From positions 251,462 to 315,461 of the forward strand of contig NZ_JAUFPL010000032.1 of NCBI RefSeq assembly GCF_030409215.1: a stretch of DNA of 64,000 nucleotides. Direction: 5' to 3'. A program made the position numbers and the translations under genes. This DNA is from Halomonas ramblicola. GTDB taxonomy: Bacteria; Pseudomonadota; Gammaproteobacteria; Pseudomonadales; Halomonadaceae. The notes under the pieces are model-generated. The model was not told the DNA's origin, made no database searches, and saw only the letters and a program-made list of their open reading frames with translations. This document shows, in pieces, positions 40,549 to 50,518 of this stretch; position 1 is the first letter of the stretch, and each line of letters opens with the position of its first letter.

Positions 40549-42231
40549 TCATTGCATGCCCGGCTCGAGTTCATCGGCCTCGTCCTCGGGCGTTTCCACG
40601 ACCTGCTCGGGGGGCGAGGGCTCCAGTTCCTTGCGCCGGCTCTCCGGCACCAGGCCCTCCCAGAGGCGCTGCTGCAGGGCCGTCTCCTCGTGCATGCGCG
40701 CGGCGATGTCGGCGGTGCCGTGGCGCTCCACCAGGGTTCGCTCGTCGGAGAGCAGTGAGACGCCGAGGCCGGCACGGTGGCCACCGATGGTGAAGCCCAT
40801 GGCCTCCAGAATGGTGGGGAAGAGGTCGATGGTAGACGCTTCGCGGCGAGTGCGTCGTCCGGCCTCGATGCCGGGACCCAGCAGCATGAAGGTGTTGGCA
40901 CGCTCCCCGGCGACCAGATCCTCCCAGGCCGATACCTTCATCGACAGGTGATCGCTGGCGATCACTACCAGGGTGTTCGCCAGCAGCCCCTCGGCTTCGA
41001 GACGCTCGAGGAGATTGTGGGTGAGCCAGGCCGAACACTCCACCGCGTAGAGGATGTCCTCGCCGTCGAACTCGCCCTGGCGCTCCTCGCAGGCGCGCGC
41101 CGGGTAGCCGTTGGGGGCGTGGCCGGCCAGGCTCAGGCTCACCAGGCCCCAGGGGGCGTCGCCCGCGGCCTCGAGGCGGCGGATCCTCTCCACCGTCATG
41201 TCGTAGAGCGAGTCGTCGAACAGGCCCCAGTTGTTGACGTAGTCGGGATCCTCCAGGCGTGGCTCCAGGTCGTCGCGGCCCAGCACGGCCTGGAAGCCGT
41301 GGTCCTCGTAGAAGATGCCCTTGCCGGCGAAGTCGGTGCTGGCCCCGCCCATGAAGGTGAGTCGGTAGCCCTGGTCGGCGAGCAGGTCGCCCAGGCATTC
41401 GACGCCGGGCACCACGCGGCCCAGCGGCTCGAACTGGGTGTCGTGCAGCAGGCCGGCGGGCATCAGCGGGGCGCCGCACTGGCTGGCGATCATCCCCGCC
41501 ATGGTCCAGCCGGTGTTCTCGAGTTGACGCACGCCCTCGAAGACATGGCCGCGTCGCCCGATGGCGTCGAGGAAGGCGTAGGCATCGCCGAAGCGCTCGC
41601 GGTCCGCGTAGGTCCGCTCGATGCTCTCCAGATAGAGCAGCAGCAGGTTGGGAGGGCGCTCGGGGGCCCGGCGGATGGTCGGTTCCACGTAGCGGCGGTC
41701 GAGCCAGGCGCCGTCATCGGTGACGATGGCGGCGCCGCGCTGGCCGACGCCGTAGAACAGCGGGTTGCTGGCCAGCAGGACGACCGCCAGCAGCCATTCG
41801 AAGCGGCGCCAGCGGTGGTCGTGACGCACCAGCCAGATGAAGGCGACGAGGAAGGCCAGCATGGACAGGGTGTAGGCGATGGCCGCCAGGCTGCGGCTGA
41901 TGCCGCCATGTCCCTGCATGCCGGCCTGGAGGTGAAAGAAGATCGCCCCGAGTTCGACGATGCCGAAGCTCTCCGCCAGATAGACGTAGACTCCCCAGAG
42001 AATGAGCGGAATCAGCGACCAGGGCCAGACCCGGCCCGGCGGTGGGGGGTGGTCGGCGGGGGCACCCCAGCGCAGCAGCCAGCCGAGCCCCAGCCAGGCG
42101 GCGGCGATGGGTACGATGCCCCAGTCGGACAGCAGGGCCACCGTGGTGACGGCATGCCCCAGGCAGAGCCCCATCACGAGCAGGGCCCACCAGCGGGGTT
42201 GGCGCAGCAGGGGGAGCAGGTGGCGAATCAT
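40549..42231 (-). CDS. OpgB/MdoB-like phosphoglycerol or phosphoethanolamine transferase
   Basis: This 560-residue protein has about four N-terminal membrane helices (to about residue 155) and a periplasmic sulfatase-like domain. LLLLYLESIERTY contains the probable catalytic-site glutamate and the ensuing NTGWTMAGMIASQCGAPL resembles OpgB, which decorates periplasmic glucans with phosphoglycerol. The usual metal-binding D/H pair appears as VIASDHLSM. The last 40 residues are acidic and proline-rich. It overlaps the glycosyltransferase family 2 gene by ATGA inside the core locus, so a role in modifying core sugar is equally possible. Confidence 0.78.
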   Translation of the reverse strand: MIRHLLPLLRQPRWWALLVMGLCLGHAVTTVALLSDWGIVPIAAAWLGLGWLLRWGAPADHPPPPGRVWPWSLIPLILWGVYVYLAESFGIVELGAIFFHLQAGMQGHGGISRSLAAIAYTLSMLAFLVAFIWLVRHDHRWRRFEWLLAVVLLASNPLFYGVGQRGAAIVTDDGAWLDRRYVEPTIRRAPERPPNLLLLYLESIERTYADRERFGDAYAFLDAIGRRGHVFEGVRQLENTGWTMAGMIASQCGAPLMPAGLLHDTQFEPLGRVVPGVECLGDLLADQGYRLTFMGGASTDFAGKGIFYEDHGFQAVLGRDDLEPRLEDPDYVNNWGLFDDSLYDMTVERIRRLEAAGDAPWGLVSLSLAGHAPNGYPARACEERQGEFDGEDILYAVECSAWLTHNLLERLEAEGLLANTLVVIASDHLSMKVSAWEDLVAGERANTFMLLGPGIEAGRRTRREASTIDLFPTILEAMGFTIGGHRAGLGVSLLSDERTLVERHGTADIAARMHEETALQQRLWEGLVPESRRKELEPSPPEQVVETPEDEADELEPGMQ

Positions 42232-42992
42232 GGGCGCTCGCTTGGCCGCTCGTCTTCGTGGAGTTCGTTGAGCTTGGCGTACTTCATGTAGGCATGGAAG
42301 GCGGTGGTCATGGCAACGGTGAGGCCATCGCTGCCCTGGAAGAGTCCCCCCTTGAGGAGCAATTTGCGCAAGGTGGCGCTGAGGGCGTGTATCGCCGGCC
42401 GGTAGGGGGATGGCGCGATGCCGCGTTCCTTCATGGCCCAGGCGTCCCGCGTCGACAACTGGTCGATGCGCTGCATCCAGTGCGACAGGTTGTCGTAGGT
42501 GAAGTGGCGGATGTGGGCGCCGGTATCCACCGTCCTGGGCGCCTGGACCGATGAGTGGGCCTTCTTGGGAAGATAGCCCGAAGTGGTGCGGTTATATAAG
42601 CGCACGACCCTGTCCGGGTAGAAGCCCGCCGCCCTGATCCAGTGGTTGCCGCAGAAATTACGCCGGTTGAAGCGGTAGGCGATCGAGGCGTCATCCAGGG
42701 GAAGCTTGCCGATCTCCCGGATGGCATCCTCGTCCAGCCGTTCGTCGGCATCCAGCGACAGGATCCAGTCATGGCTGGCATAGGGGACGCCGAAGGCCTT
42801 CTGTGGCCCGTCCCCCAGGTATTCCTGGTGAAGGACCCGTGCCCCCTGGCGGATCGCGATCTCGACGGTGTCGTCCTGACTGAGTGAATCGACCACGATC
42901 ACCTCGGCGCAAACCGCCTTCAGGGAGTCGATGCAGTCGGCGATGCCTTCCTGCTCGTTGAGGGTGATGACGATACCGGTGATGGGCTTCAT
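42228..42992 (-). CDS. family 2 glycosyltransferase of the WaaE/LgtF (KdtX) type
   Basis: This 254-residue soluble GT-A enzyme probably adds a beta-linked glucose or similar sugar to core heptose I. It shows GIVITLNEQEGIADCIDSL at the N-terminus, VIVVDSLSQDDTVEIA, and the metal-binding DXD region SLDADERLDED. RNFCGNHWIRAAGFYPDRVVRLY is typical of the WaaE group. It is linked by four-base ATGA overlaps to the family 9 gene upstream and the OpgB-like gene downstream, so the three make one operon. The sugar cannot be named. Confidence 0.83.
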   Translation of the reverse strand: MKPITGIVITLNEQEGIADCIDSLKAVCAEVIVVDSLSQDDTVEIAIRQGARVLHQEYLGDGPQKAFGVPYASHDWILSLDADERLDEDAIREIGKLPLDDASIAYRFNRRNFCGNHWIRAAGFYPDRVVRLYNRTTSGYLPKKAHSSVQAPRTVDTGAHIRHFTYDNLSHWMQRIDQLSTRDAWAMKERGIAPSPYRPAIHALSATLRKLLLKGGLFQGSDGLTVAMTTAFHAYMKYAKLNELHEDERPSERP

Positions 42993-44080
42993 GACGGGGT
43001 GCCTAGATGGGTGAACGACAGCAGCAGGTCGCCGATCGCGTCGGCGGCGTCCTCGAGGTCGATGCGCGACATGTCCTGCTGGCCGGCATCGGACGGTGGG
43101 CGGAAGGCCAGGCGGCGCTCCTGACGGTTGCAGGTCTGCCAGCGCAGCGGCGTGGCGGAGCGTCGCGCCGGATAGAAGCCCGCGGTGGCGATGTCCAGGC
43201 AGCCGGCGATATGCAGTGGCCCGGTGGAGCCGGCGACGAAGAGGTCGGCCGCCGCCAGCGACAGGGCGAAGTCGTCCAGGCCATCGCGTGGCGGCAGCCG
43301 GTGGACCGGGACGCCGGCCGCGGCGAGGGAAGCGCGGATCGCCTCGGCAGTAGCCTCTTCGCCGGGACCGGCGGTGAGGATCCAGGTCGGGCGCTGCTCG
43401 TCCTCCAGGCGACGGTCGATGGCCCGGGCCAGCTCGGCGTAGCGCTCGGGCGACAGGTTGACTGCCGAGCCGCCGCTGCCGCCGTGCAGGAAACACCAGG
43501 GGGTGGCCGGGTCGAGGTCCAGCTCGGTGGCGATTCGACGGCGCTGGGTCCGTCGCTCCGCCTCGGCGAGCGGCCAGTATGGCGGCGCCGGAGAGCCGTT
43601 CGGTGTCAGGCCCAAGGCGTCCAGCAAGGCCTCGGCCAGCTCCTGGTTGTAGCGGTACTCGGGGCGTCGCGAGCGAGACCTGCGCTGGGTGACCCGACGG
43701 TTGTAGAATAGCTGCGCCCACTTGGTGGCCGGGGCCAGGCGCAGCGGAATGCCGGCCCGCCAGCCGAGCCAGCCGATGCGTGGCGTGGAGAACAGCGTCA
43801 GCAGGGCATCGAAGCGCCGTTCGCGCACGGTGGCCAGCAGCGCTTGGTGGGCTTCACGGTCGGCACCCTCCCCCGGGTCGATCAACACCTCGTCGATCCA
43901 GGGGCAGAGGTGCGCCATGGGGGCCGTATAGGCCGGCACCAGCACGCTGATGCGTGGCACAGGGGTCGCCGCCTTGAGCCGCGCCAGGGCCGGCCAGGCG
44001 AGCATGAAGTCGCCGAGCTTGTCGTTGCGGACCACCAGCAGGCGCGGCGCCGTGCTCGAGGCCGTGGAATCGAACGTCAT
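42989..44080 (-). CDS. family 9 glycosyltransferase (heptosyltransferase-like)
   Basis: This 363-residue protein is a third heptosyltransferase-family enzyme of the locus, possibly equivalent to WaaQ. It has VVRNDKLGDFMLAWPAL near residues 16-32 and a donor-site FVAGSTGPLHIAGCL. Similarity to WaaC or WaaF is lower than for the other two copies, so acceptor and linkage are unknown. It begins the three-gene operon that runs to the OpgB-like gene and is divergent from the family 4 glycosyltransferase, 36 bases away. Confidence 0.82.
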   Translation of the reverse strand: MTFDSTASSTAPRLLVVRNDKLGDFMLAWPALARLKAATPVPRISVLVPAYTAPMAHLCPWIDEVLIDPGEGADREAHQALLATVRERRFDALLTLFSTPRIGWLGWRAGIPLRLAPATKWAQLFYNRRVTQRRSRSRRPEYRYNQELAEALLDALGLTPNGSPAPPYWPLAEAERRTQRRRIATELDLDPATPWCFLHGGSGGSAVNLSPERYAELARAIDRRLEDEQRPTWILTAGPGEEATAEAIRASLAAAGVPVHRLPPRDGLDDFALSLAAADLFVAGSTGPLHIAGCLDIATAGFYPARRSATPLRWQTCNRQERRLAFRPPSDAGQQDMSRIDLEDAADAIGDLLLSFTHLGTPS

Positions 44081-44116
44081 CCGGGCTCCCGAGCCCCGTT
44101 ACCGAAGGAGTCAGCC

Positions 44117-45250
44117 TTGACGCGCAAGGTCCTGCACATCTGCCTCTCGACCGGCTGGGGCGGACTGGAAATGTATCCGTCACGGATTATACCCGAGCTC
44201 GCCCGCCAGGGGTGGGATGTCCATGGCCTGGCGCTGGCCGGGTCGCGGGTGGCACAGAGCTTCCGGGAGGCCGGGGTCGAGCCGCTCACCCTGTCCTCGA
44301 AGGGCCGGGCGCCCCTGGCCGCACGCCGCCTGTTGGCCTACCTGAAGGCCCAGGGTATCGAGGTCCTCCACTGCCACAAGTCCAGCGACCTGCGGCTGGG
44401 GGCGCTGCTGGCCACCCTGAGGCCGTCGCTCAAGCTGTTCTTCACCGACCATATGGGCGTGACCCGGCCCAAGAAGGATCCCTACCATCGCTGGGCCTAT
44501 GGCCGGGTGACCCGGCTGTTCTCCATCAGCGAGGCGACCCGGGCGCGCAACCTGGCGGCCTTCCCGCTGCCCGCCGAGCGCATCCGGCGGCTCTACCTGG
44601 GCATCGACCCGGCGCCCTATGCGCCGCGGCTGGCGCCGGAGGCGGTCGCCGGGCTGCGCCACGAGCTGGGTATCCCCGACGCTGCCGTGGCCATCGGCCT
44701 GCCGGGGCGCCTGACGCCCGGCAAGGGGCAGGCGGTGTGGGTGGAAGCCCTGGCCGGGCTGGCGCGGCGCTATCCGCGCCTCGCCTGGCACGGGGTGCTG
44801 ATCGGCGGCCTGACGGCCGAGGAGGGCAGCGCCCCGGCCTTCGTGGCCGAGCTGCGCGACCGCGTCGCCGAGCATGGGCTCGATTCCCGGATCACCTTCG
44901 CCGGCTTCCGCCGCGACCTGCCGCGGCTCTTCGAAGCCCTGGACGTGGTCTGCGTGCCCTCGCGCAACGAGGCCTTCGGCCTGACGGTGATCGAGGCCAT
45001 GGCCGCCGGCAAGGCGGTAGTGGGCAGCGCCAGCGGGGCGCTCCCCGAGCTGCTCGATGCCGATACCGGCCGACTGCCGGCGGCGGAGGACCCGGAAGAC
45101 TGGGCCGAGCGCCTGGCCGAGCTGGTGGAGGATGCCGGCCTGCGCGAGAGGCTGGGGAAAGCGGCACGGGCGCGTGTCGTGGAGCGTTTCACCCTGGACG
45201 CGCACGTCGCGGCGCTGGTCGCGGAGTACGCCGGTCAGGCGGCGCCGTAG
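44117..45250 (+). CDS. family 4 glycosyltransferase, probable LPS core enzyme
   Basis: This 377-residue GT-B enzyme begins with VLHICLSTGWGGLEMYPSRI and has the donor-binding C-terminal motif VPSRNEAFGLTVIEAMAAGKAVV with the two glutamates of the EX7E pattern. It probably adds a hexose to the core, like WaaG. Translation seems to start at TTG 44117 because AAGGAG lies seven bases upstream and no better codon fits. The gene converges on kdkA and their ends overlap by 16 bases. Confidence 0.82.
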   Translation: MTRKVLHICLSTGWGGLEMYPSRIIPELARQGWDVHGLALAGSRVAQSFREAGVEPLTLSSKGRAPLAARRLLAYLKAQGIEVLHCHKSSDLRLGALLATLRPSLKLFFTDHMGVTRPKKDPYHRWAYGRVTRLFSISEATRARNLAAFPLPAERIRRLYLGIDPAPYAPRLAPEAVAGLRHELGIPDAAVAIGLPGRLTPGKGQAVWVEALAGLARRYPRLAWHGVLIGGLTAEEGSAPAFVAELRDRVAEHGLDSRITFAGFRRDLPRLFEALDVVCVPSRNEAFGLTVIEAMAAGKAVVGSASGALPELLDADTGRLPAAEDPEDWAERLAELVEDAGLRERLGKAARARVVERFTLDAHVAALVAEYAGQAAP

Positions 45251-45972
45251 CCGCGGCGGATGGGGTCCATGGCCTCGGGCGCCGCGAACTTCGCCAGCGA
45301 GCGGGCCAGGCGCTCGAGGTTGGCGCGCTTCCAGGCCCCGTCACGGCGCAGTCGACAACGATCCAGGTCGATCAGCCAGACCCGCCCCTCGGCGTCCACC
45401 AGCAGGTTGCGAGCATTGAGGTCGACGTGGTCGAGGCCGGCGTCGTGGAAGCGGCGCAGGGTGTGGCCGACGCGCTCCAGCAGGCCGTCGTCGGCCCCGC
45501 CGCCCTCCAGCAGGCCGTCGTCGGCCCCGCCGCCCTCCAGCAGGCCGGCCAGGGCGCGGGTAGCGGGGAGGCGCACGGTGATCAGGGCGGCCTCGTAGGT
45601 GAGACCGTGGCGCGTCACGGCGGCGGCCACCGGGCGGGGTACCGGCAGGCCGCGGGCATGCAGTTCGGCGGTGAGGCGCAGTTCGCGGAAGGCGCGGGTG
45701 CGCTCCAGGCCGGTCCACAGGTAGCGGCGCTCACAGAACCGGGCGATCAGGCCGCCGCGGCGGTAGGGGCGCAGCACCCACTCCGCGTCGCCGGCATCGA
45801 GGAAGAGGCTGGCGCCGCGTCCCGGTGCCTCGCCGGTCACGCGAGCGGCCCGCTGCCAGTGGGCTGGATCGAAGCTGTGCGGGCCGATTTGTGGCGCCGC
45901 ATCGGCGTCACATAAACTGTCCGCATCATATAGAATATGGGCCTTTCCCGCTCGAAACGTTGCCAAGCGCAT
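45235..45972 (-). CDS. kdkA: 3-deoxy-D-manno-octulosonic acid (Kdo) kinase
   Basis: KdkA phosphorylates the 4-position of Kdo in the inner core of bacteria that carry one Kdo. The 245-residue protein aligns in outline with Haemophilus KdkA: RPYRRGGLIARF, LERTRAFREL, then the kinase motifs HVDLNARNLL and WLIDLDRC. Between the lobes there is a perfect 10-residue tandem repeat (GLLEGGGADD twice) made by a 30-bp duplication at 45481-45540. Translation starts at 45972 with AGAGGA upstream; this ATG shares two bases with the ATG of the divergent waaC-like gene. Confidence 0.85.
   Translation of the reverse strand: MRLATFRAGKAHILYDADSLCDADAAPQIGPHSFDPAHWQRAARVTGEAPGRGASLFLDAGDAEWVLRPYRRGGLIARFCERRYLWTGLERTRAFRELRLTAELHARGLPVPRPVAAAVTRHGLTYEAALITVRLPATRALAGLLEGGGADDGLLEGGGADDGLLERVGHTLRRFHDAGLDHVDLNARNLLVDAEGRVWLIDLDRCRLRRDGAWKRANLERLARSLAKFAAPEAMDPIRRGYGAA
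45481..45540. repeat. perfect 30-bp tandem duplication within kdkA
   Basis: Positions 45481-45510 and 45511-45540 are identical. The unit is a multiple of three and adds ten residues, GLLEGGGADD, without breaking the frame. The third partial copy diverges after CAGGCC. It appears to be a recent duplication or an expandable repeat. Confidence 0.97.
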
Positions 45973-47074
45973 GAAGCATCCTCTGCCCGCCCAACCGCGC
46001 CATATCGGCGTGCTGCGACTCTCCGCCCTGGGCGATGTGTGTAACCTGGTGCCGACCGTCCGCGCCCTGCAGCGCCAGTGGCCCGAGGCGCGCATCACCT
46101 GGATCATCGGCAGGGGCGAGCACAGTCTACTGGCAGGCCTCTCCGGGGTCGAGTTCGTGGTCTACGACAAGGCCTCGGGCCTGGCCGGCATGCGGGCCCT
46201 GTGGCGCGAGCTGGCCGACACCCGCTTCGACGTCCTGTTGCACATGCAACAGGCGCTGCGCGCCAGCGTGCTCTCCCTGGGCCTCAAGGCCGATGTGCGG
46301 GTGGGCTACGACAAGGCCCGTGCCAAGGACGCCCAGCACTGGTTCACCCATCGCCGGCTGGCGCCCCATCCACATGCCCACGTGCTGGAGTCCTTCCTCG
46401 ACTTCGCCCGCCTGCTGGGGGTGGCGGATCTCTCCCTCGAGTGGGACCTGCCGGTACCCGTTGCGGCCCGGGAAGAGGCGCATGGCCTTGTCGGCGAGTC
46501 CCCCTATCTGCTGGTGAGCCCCTGTTCGAACCCGCGGCTGCGCAACTTCCGCAACTGGTCCGCCGAGGGCTATGCGGCGGTGATCGAGCACGCCTGGCGG
46601 CAGCGCGGCCTGAAGACGGTGCTCACCGGCGGCGGCAGCACCCAGGAGCGCGAGATGGGCGAACGCATCCGTCGCCTGTGCGAGCCCGCGGCGGTGGTCG
46701 ACGCCATCGGCGATACCTCCCTGAAGGGGCTGCTGGCGTTGATCGCGGGGGCCCAGGGGGTGATCGCCCCCGACTCCGGTCCGGTGCACATGGCCAACGC
46801 CCTGGGCGTCCCCGTGGTGGGCCTCTATGCCACCACCAACCCGGATCGCGCCGCCCCCTACCTGTGGCGGGACTTCGTGGTCGACCGCTACCCGGACGCG
46901 GTGCGCACCTTCCTGCACCAGGCGCCCGACGAGATCCCCTGGGGGCAGCGGGTGCGCCACCCCGATGCCATGTCGCTGATCCGCGCCGAGGACGTGATCG
47001 AACGCCTCGAGGCGGTGCTGGCCCACGCCACCGGCCCCATTCCGGAAAGGGAGCTTCCCGACGATGAAACTTGA
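45971..47074 (+). CDS. waaC: lipopolysaccharide heptosyltransferase I (WaaC-like), family 9
   Basis: WaaC adds the first heptose to Kdo. The 367-residue family 9 enzyme has [20 protein letters not shown] near residues 11-30 and the donor motif [34 protein letters not shown]. The latter resembles WaaC more than WaaF, but WaaQ-like activity cannot be excluded. Its ATG overlaps that of the divergent kdkA by two bases and no Shine-Dalgarno is visible; its ribosome site and promoter must lie within kdkA coding DNA. The end overlaps hldE by 11 bases. Confidence 0.8.
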   Translation: MKHPLPAQPRHIGVLRLSALGDVCNLVPTVRALQRQWPEARITWIIGRGEHSLLAGLSGVEFVVYDKASGLAGMRALWRELADTRFDVLLHMQQALRASVLSLGLKADVRVGYDKARAKDAQHWFTHRRLAPHPHAHVLESFLDFARLLGVADLSLEWDLPVPVAAREEAHGLVGESPYLLVSPCSNPRLRNFRNWSAEGYAAVIEHAWRQRGLKTVLTGGGSTQEREMGERIRRLCEPAAVVDAIGDTSLKGLLALIAGAQGVIAPDSGPVHMANALGVPVVGLYATTNPDRAAPYLWRDFVVDRYPDAVRTFLHQAPDEIPWGQRVRHPDAMSLIRAEDVIERLEAVLAHATGPIPERELPDDET

Positions 47075-48494
47075 CCTGACCGCCCTGGAACGCTCGCGCC
47101 TGCTGGTGGTGGGCGACGTCATGCTCGACCGCTACTGGCACGGCGGCACCTCGCGGATCTCCCCCGAGGCGCCGGTGCCGGTGGTGCGTGTCGAGGAGAG
47201 CGAGGATCGCCCCGGTGGCGCCGCCAACGTGGCGCTCAACATCGCCTCCCTGGGGGCCCAGGCCGCCCTGGCCGGCGTGGTGGGTGACGACGCCAACGCC
47301 GACCGCCTGGTGACCCGCCTGGAAGACGCCGGAGTGAGCACTCACTTCCAGCGAAACCCCGGCCTGCCCACCATCACCAAGCTCAGGGTGATGAGTCGCA
47401 ACCAGCAGCTGATTCGCCTGGACTTCGAGGAGGGGCTCGGCGAACTGGACACCAGCGGCCTGCTGGCGAGGGTCGAATCGGCCCTGCCCGACTGCGACCT
47501 GGTGATCCTCTCCGACTATGGCAAGGGCACCCTGAACCGTGTGCCCGAACTGATCCGCCTGGTGCGTGGCGCCGGCAAGCGGGTCCTGGTCGACCCCAAG
47601 GGCGGCGACTTCCGCAAGTATCGCGGAGCCAGCGTCATCACCCCCAACCTGACCGAGTTCGAGGCGGTGATGGGGCACTGCCGCGACGACGTCGAACTGG
47701 CCACCCGGGGCGAGGCGCTGCGCGTCGAGCTGGAGCTGGAGGCGCTGCTGATCACCCGCAGCGAGAAGGGCATGACCCTGATCCGCGAGGGGCACGAGCC
47801 GCTGCACCTGCCGACCCGGGCCCGGGAGGTCTTCGACGTCACCGGCGCCGGCGACACCGTGATCGGCGTGCTGGGCCTGGCGCTGGCCGCCGGCCACGGC
47901 TTCGCCGAGGCGATGACCCTGGCCAACCTGGCCGCCGGCCTGGTGGTGGCCAAGCCGGGCACCGCGACGCTCTCCATCGCCGAACTCTACACCGCCCTGC
48001 ACGGCGACAAGCTGGCCGAGTTCGGGGTGATCAAGGAGGCGCCGCTGATCGAGGCGGTGCGTGCCGCCCAGGCCCGCGGCGAGCGCGTGGTGATGACCAA
48101 CGGCTGCTTCGACATCCTCCACGCCGGCCATGTGGCCTATCTGGAGCACGCCCACCAGTTGGGCGATCGGCTGATCGTGGCGGTCAACGACGACGCCTCC
48201 ATCGCCCGCCTCAAGGGCCCCAAGCGTCCGATCAACCCCCTGATGCGGCGCATGCAGGTGCTGGCCGGCCTGGGGGCCGTGGACTGGGTGGTGCCCTTCG
48301 CCGAGGACACCCCCCAGCGGTTGATCGAGGCGGTGCTGCCCGACGTCCTGGTCAAGGGCGGCGACTACCGTCCCGAACAGATCGCCGGCGGCGAGGCAGT
48401 GCGCGAGGCAGGCGGCGAGGTGCGGGTGCTCGGCTTCGAGGACGGCGTCTCCACCACGGCGATGATCTCCACCATCCTCGATCGCGAGGCCTGA
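47064..48494 (+). CDS. hldE: bifunctional heptose-7-phosphate kinase / heptose-1-phosphate adenylyltransferase
   Basis: HldE makes ADP-D,D-heptose: the N-terminal ribokinase-like domain phosphorylates heptose 7-phosphate and the C-terminal nucleotidyltransferase adds AMP. The 476-residue protein has [12 protein letters not shown] near residue 13, [13 protein letters not shown] with the catalytic aspartate near 260, and [13 protein letters not shown] near 345 for the second domain. Size matches the fused enterobacterial protein. It overlaps the waaC-like gene and precedes waaA by 59 bases. Confidence 0.97.
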   Translation: MKLDLTALERSRLLVVGDVMLDRYWHGGTSRISPEAPVPVVRVEESEDRPGGAANVALNIASLGAQAALAGVVGDDANADRLVTRLEDAGVSTHFQRNPGLPTITKLRVMSRNQQLIRLDFEEGLGELDTSGLLARVESALPDCDLVILSDYGKGTLNRVPELIRLVRGAGKRVLVDPKGGDFRKYRGASVITPNLTEFEAVMGHCRDDVELATRGEALRVELELEALLITRSEKGMTLIREGHEPLHLPTRAREVFDVTGAGDTVIGVLGLALAAGHGFAEAMTLANLAAGLVVAKPGTATLSIAELYTALHGDKLAEFGVIKEAPLIEAVRAAQARGERVVMTNGCFDILHAGHVAYLEHAHQLGDRLIVAVNDDASIARLKGPKRPINPLMRRMQVLAGLGAVDWVVPFAEDTPQRLIEAVLPDVLVKGGDYRPEQIAGGEAVREAGGEVRVLGFEDGVSTTAMISTILDREA

Positions 48495-48553
48495 GCCTTG
48501 CCGCGCCCGCTTGTGATGCAGCGTGTCGACCCGCCCTCGGGAGGGGCGGGCTG

Positions 48554-49855
48554 ATGGGCTGGGCCCGCGGCCTCTATTCGGCGGCGTTGCAGCTGCTGGC
48601 GCCCCTGGCATGGCGCCGGCTGCGTCGTGAGCATGGGCTCACCGACCCCCGGCCGCTGCGCCTGGGACGCATCCCCGCCACGCCGGCCGGCGAGCGGATG
48701 CTCTGGCTGCACTGCGCCTCGGTGGGTGAGGTGCAGGCGGCCCGTCCCTTGATCGCCGCCCTGCTTGAGCGCCATCCCGCCCACCGGCTCACCGTCACCA
48801 CCATGACCGCCACCGGGGCGGAACGCGTCCGGGCCCTGGCCGAGGGGCGCCGCGACGAACGCCTGGCGCATCGCTTCGTGCCGCTCGATTTTCCCGCCGC
48901 GGCGCGGCGCTTCGTGGTGCGGCTGCGGCCCGAGCTGGCGCTGTTCTTCGAGACCGAGCTGTGGCCCAACCTGCTCCACGCCTGTGCCGCCGGCGGCGTG
49001 CCGGTGGCGGTGATCAACGGTCGCCTCTCGCCACGCGCCTTCCGCGGCTACCGGCGGCTGCGGCCGCTGATGCGCGAGGCCCTGGCCGAGGTCGACTGGC
49101 TGGCCGCCAAGTCGCCGGCCGATGCCGAGCGCTTCCGGGCGCTCGGCATGGCACCGGCGCGCACCACGGTGGTGGGCTCGCTGAAGTTCGATATCGCCCC
49201 GGATGACGAGGCCTCGGGGGTGAGTGAGCGCTTGCGCACCCACCTGGGGCGGCGCTCCGTCTGGGTGGCGGGCTCCACCCATGAGGGCGAGGAGGCACGC
49301 CTGCTGGCCGCCCATGCCCGGCTGCGCGAGCGCCATCCCGAGGCACTGCTGGTGCTGGTGCCGCGCCATCCCCAGCGCTTCGATGCCGTCGCCGAACTCT
49401 GTGCGGAGGCGGGGCTGGCGGCGGCGCGACGCTCCCGGAACGAGTGGCCGGGGGACGAGGCGGCCGTCTACCTCGGCGACACCATGGGCGAGCTGCTGGC
49501 CCTCTATGGCGCGGCGGATCTCGCCTTCGTGGGCGGCAGCCTGGTGCCGGTGGGCGGGCACAACCTGCTGGAACCGGCCGCCCTGGGGGTGCCGGTGCTC
49601 AGCGGCCCCGCGCTGGCCAACTTCGAGGACGTGGCCGAGGCGCTACGCGAGGCCGATGCCTTGGTGGAGGTGGCCGACGAGGCGGCCCTGGCCGCGGCCC
49701 TGGGACGGCTGTTCGACGACCCCGCGGAGCGGCGCCGCCTGGGCGAGGCGGGCCGGGCGCTGGTGGCGACCCGGCGGGGCGCCCTGGCGCGCACCCTGGC
49801 CGGGCTGGATTACCTCCTGCCGAGTGAGTGCTCACTATCGGCGTCAGGCCGGTAG
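48554..49855 (+). CDS. waaA: Kdo transferase
   Basis: WaaA transfers Kdo from CMP-Kdo to lipid IVA at the inner-membrane face. The 433-residue GT-B protein has an N-terminal hydrophobic anchor, [15 protein letters not shown] with the catalytic glutamate, ETELWPNLL, and GSTHEGEE and [16 protein letters not shown] in the CMP-Kdo site. Since kdkA is present, a monofunctional, one-Kdo WaaA as in Haemophilus is likely, but cannot be read from sequence. It ends by overlapping the convergent rpiA by 12 bases. Confidence 0.95.
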   Translation: MGWARGLYSAALQLLAPLAWRRLRREHGLTDPRPLRLGRIPATPAGERMLWLHCASVGEVQAARPLIAALLERHPAHRLTVTTMTATGAERVRALAEGRRDERLAHRFVPLDFPAAARRFVVRLRPELALFFETELWPNLLHACAAGGVPVAVINGRLSPRAFRGYRRLRPLMREALAEVDWLAAKSPADAERFRALGMAPARTTVVGSLKFDIAPDDEASGVSERLRTHLGRRSVWVAGSTHEGEEARLLAAHARLRERHPEALLVLVPRHPQRFDAVAELCAEAGLAAARRSRNEWPGDEAAVYLGDTMGELLALYGAADLAFVGGSLVPVGGHNLLEPAALGVPVLSGPALANFEDVAEALREADALVEVADEAALAAALGRLFDDPAERRRLGEAGRALVATRRGALARTLAGLDYLLPSECSLSASGR

Positions 49856-50518
49856 CAGGCGCTCCACGCCGCGCTCGGTGCCGAGCAGCAGGACATCGGC
49901 GCCGCGGGCGGCGAACAGGCCGTTGGTCACCACCCCGACGATGGCGTTGAGGCGCGCCTCCATGGCCTGCGGGTCGTCGATCATGAAGTCGAAGCAGTCG
50001 AGGATCTGGTTGCCGTTGTCGGTGGTCACGCCCTGGCGATAGACCGGGTCGGCGCCCAGCCTGACCAGCTCCCGGGCCACGTAGGAGCGCGCCATGGGGA
50101 TCACCTCCACCGGCAGCGGGAAGCCGCCCAGGCATTCCACCTTCTTGGAGGCGTCGGCGATGCACACGAAGCGCTCGGCGCAGGCGGCGACGATCTTCTC
50201 TCGGGTCAGCGCCGCACCGCCGCCCTTGATCATATACAAGTGAGCGTTCACTTCGTCGGCACCGTCGACGTAGACGGGCACGGTGCCCACGGAATTGAGC
50301 TCGAAGACCTCGATGCCGTGGCCGCGCAGCCGCTCGGCGCTGGCCTCGGAGCTGGCCACGGCGCCGGCGAAGTCGTGGCGCAGCGCGGCCAGGCGGTCAA
50401 TGAAGCGGTTGGCCGTGGAGCCGGTGCCGATGCCGAGCACGGTGTCGCGGTGGAGATGGGGGCGGACCTCGTCGATGGCGGCCGCGGCCACGGCATCCTT
50501 CAGTTCGTCCTGGGTCAT
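49844..50518 (-). CDS. rpiA: ribose-5-phosphate isomerase A
   Basis: RpiA interconverts ribose 5-phosphate and ribulose 5-phosphate in the pentose phosphate pathway. The 224-residue protein has [13 protein letters not shown] near residues 30-42, YVDGADEVN and [14 protein letters not shown], the three active-site loops. It is slightly longer than the E. coli enzyme (219). It is divergent from ilvA, an arrangement also seen in other gammaproteobacteria. Confidence 0.97.
   Translation of the reverse strand: MTQDELKDAVAAAAIDEVRPHLHRDTVLGIGTGSTANRFIDRLAALRHDFAGAVASSEASAERLRGHGIEVFELNSVGTVPVYVDGADEVNAHLYMIKGGGAALTREKIVAACAERFVCIADASKKVECLGGFPLPVEVIPMARSYVARELVRLGADPVYRQGVTTDNGNQILDCFDFMIDDPQAMEARLNAIVGVVTNGLFAARGADVLLLGTERGVERLLPA

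Noticed and set aside
46236..46251. TGTTGCACATGCAACA, a palindrome-like 16-mer resembling parS
   Set aside because: It differs from parS at three positions, including the fifth base, lies alone in the coding sequence of the waaC-like gene and reads as ordinary Leu-Leu-His-Met-Gln-Gln codons.
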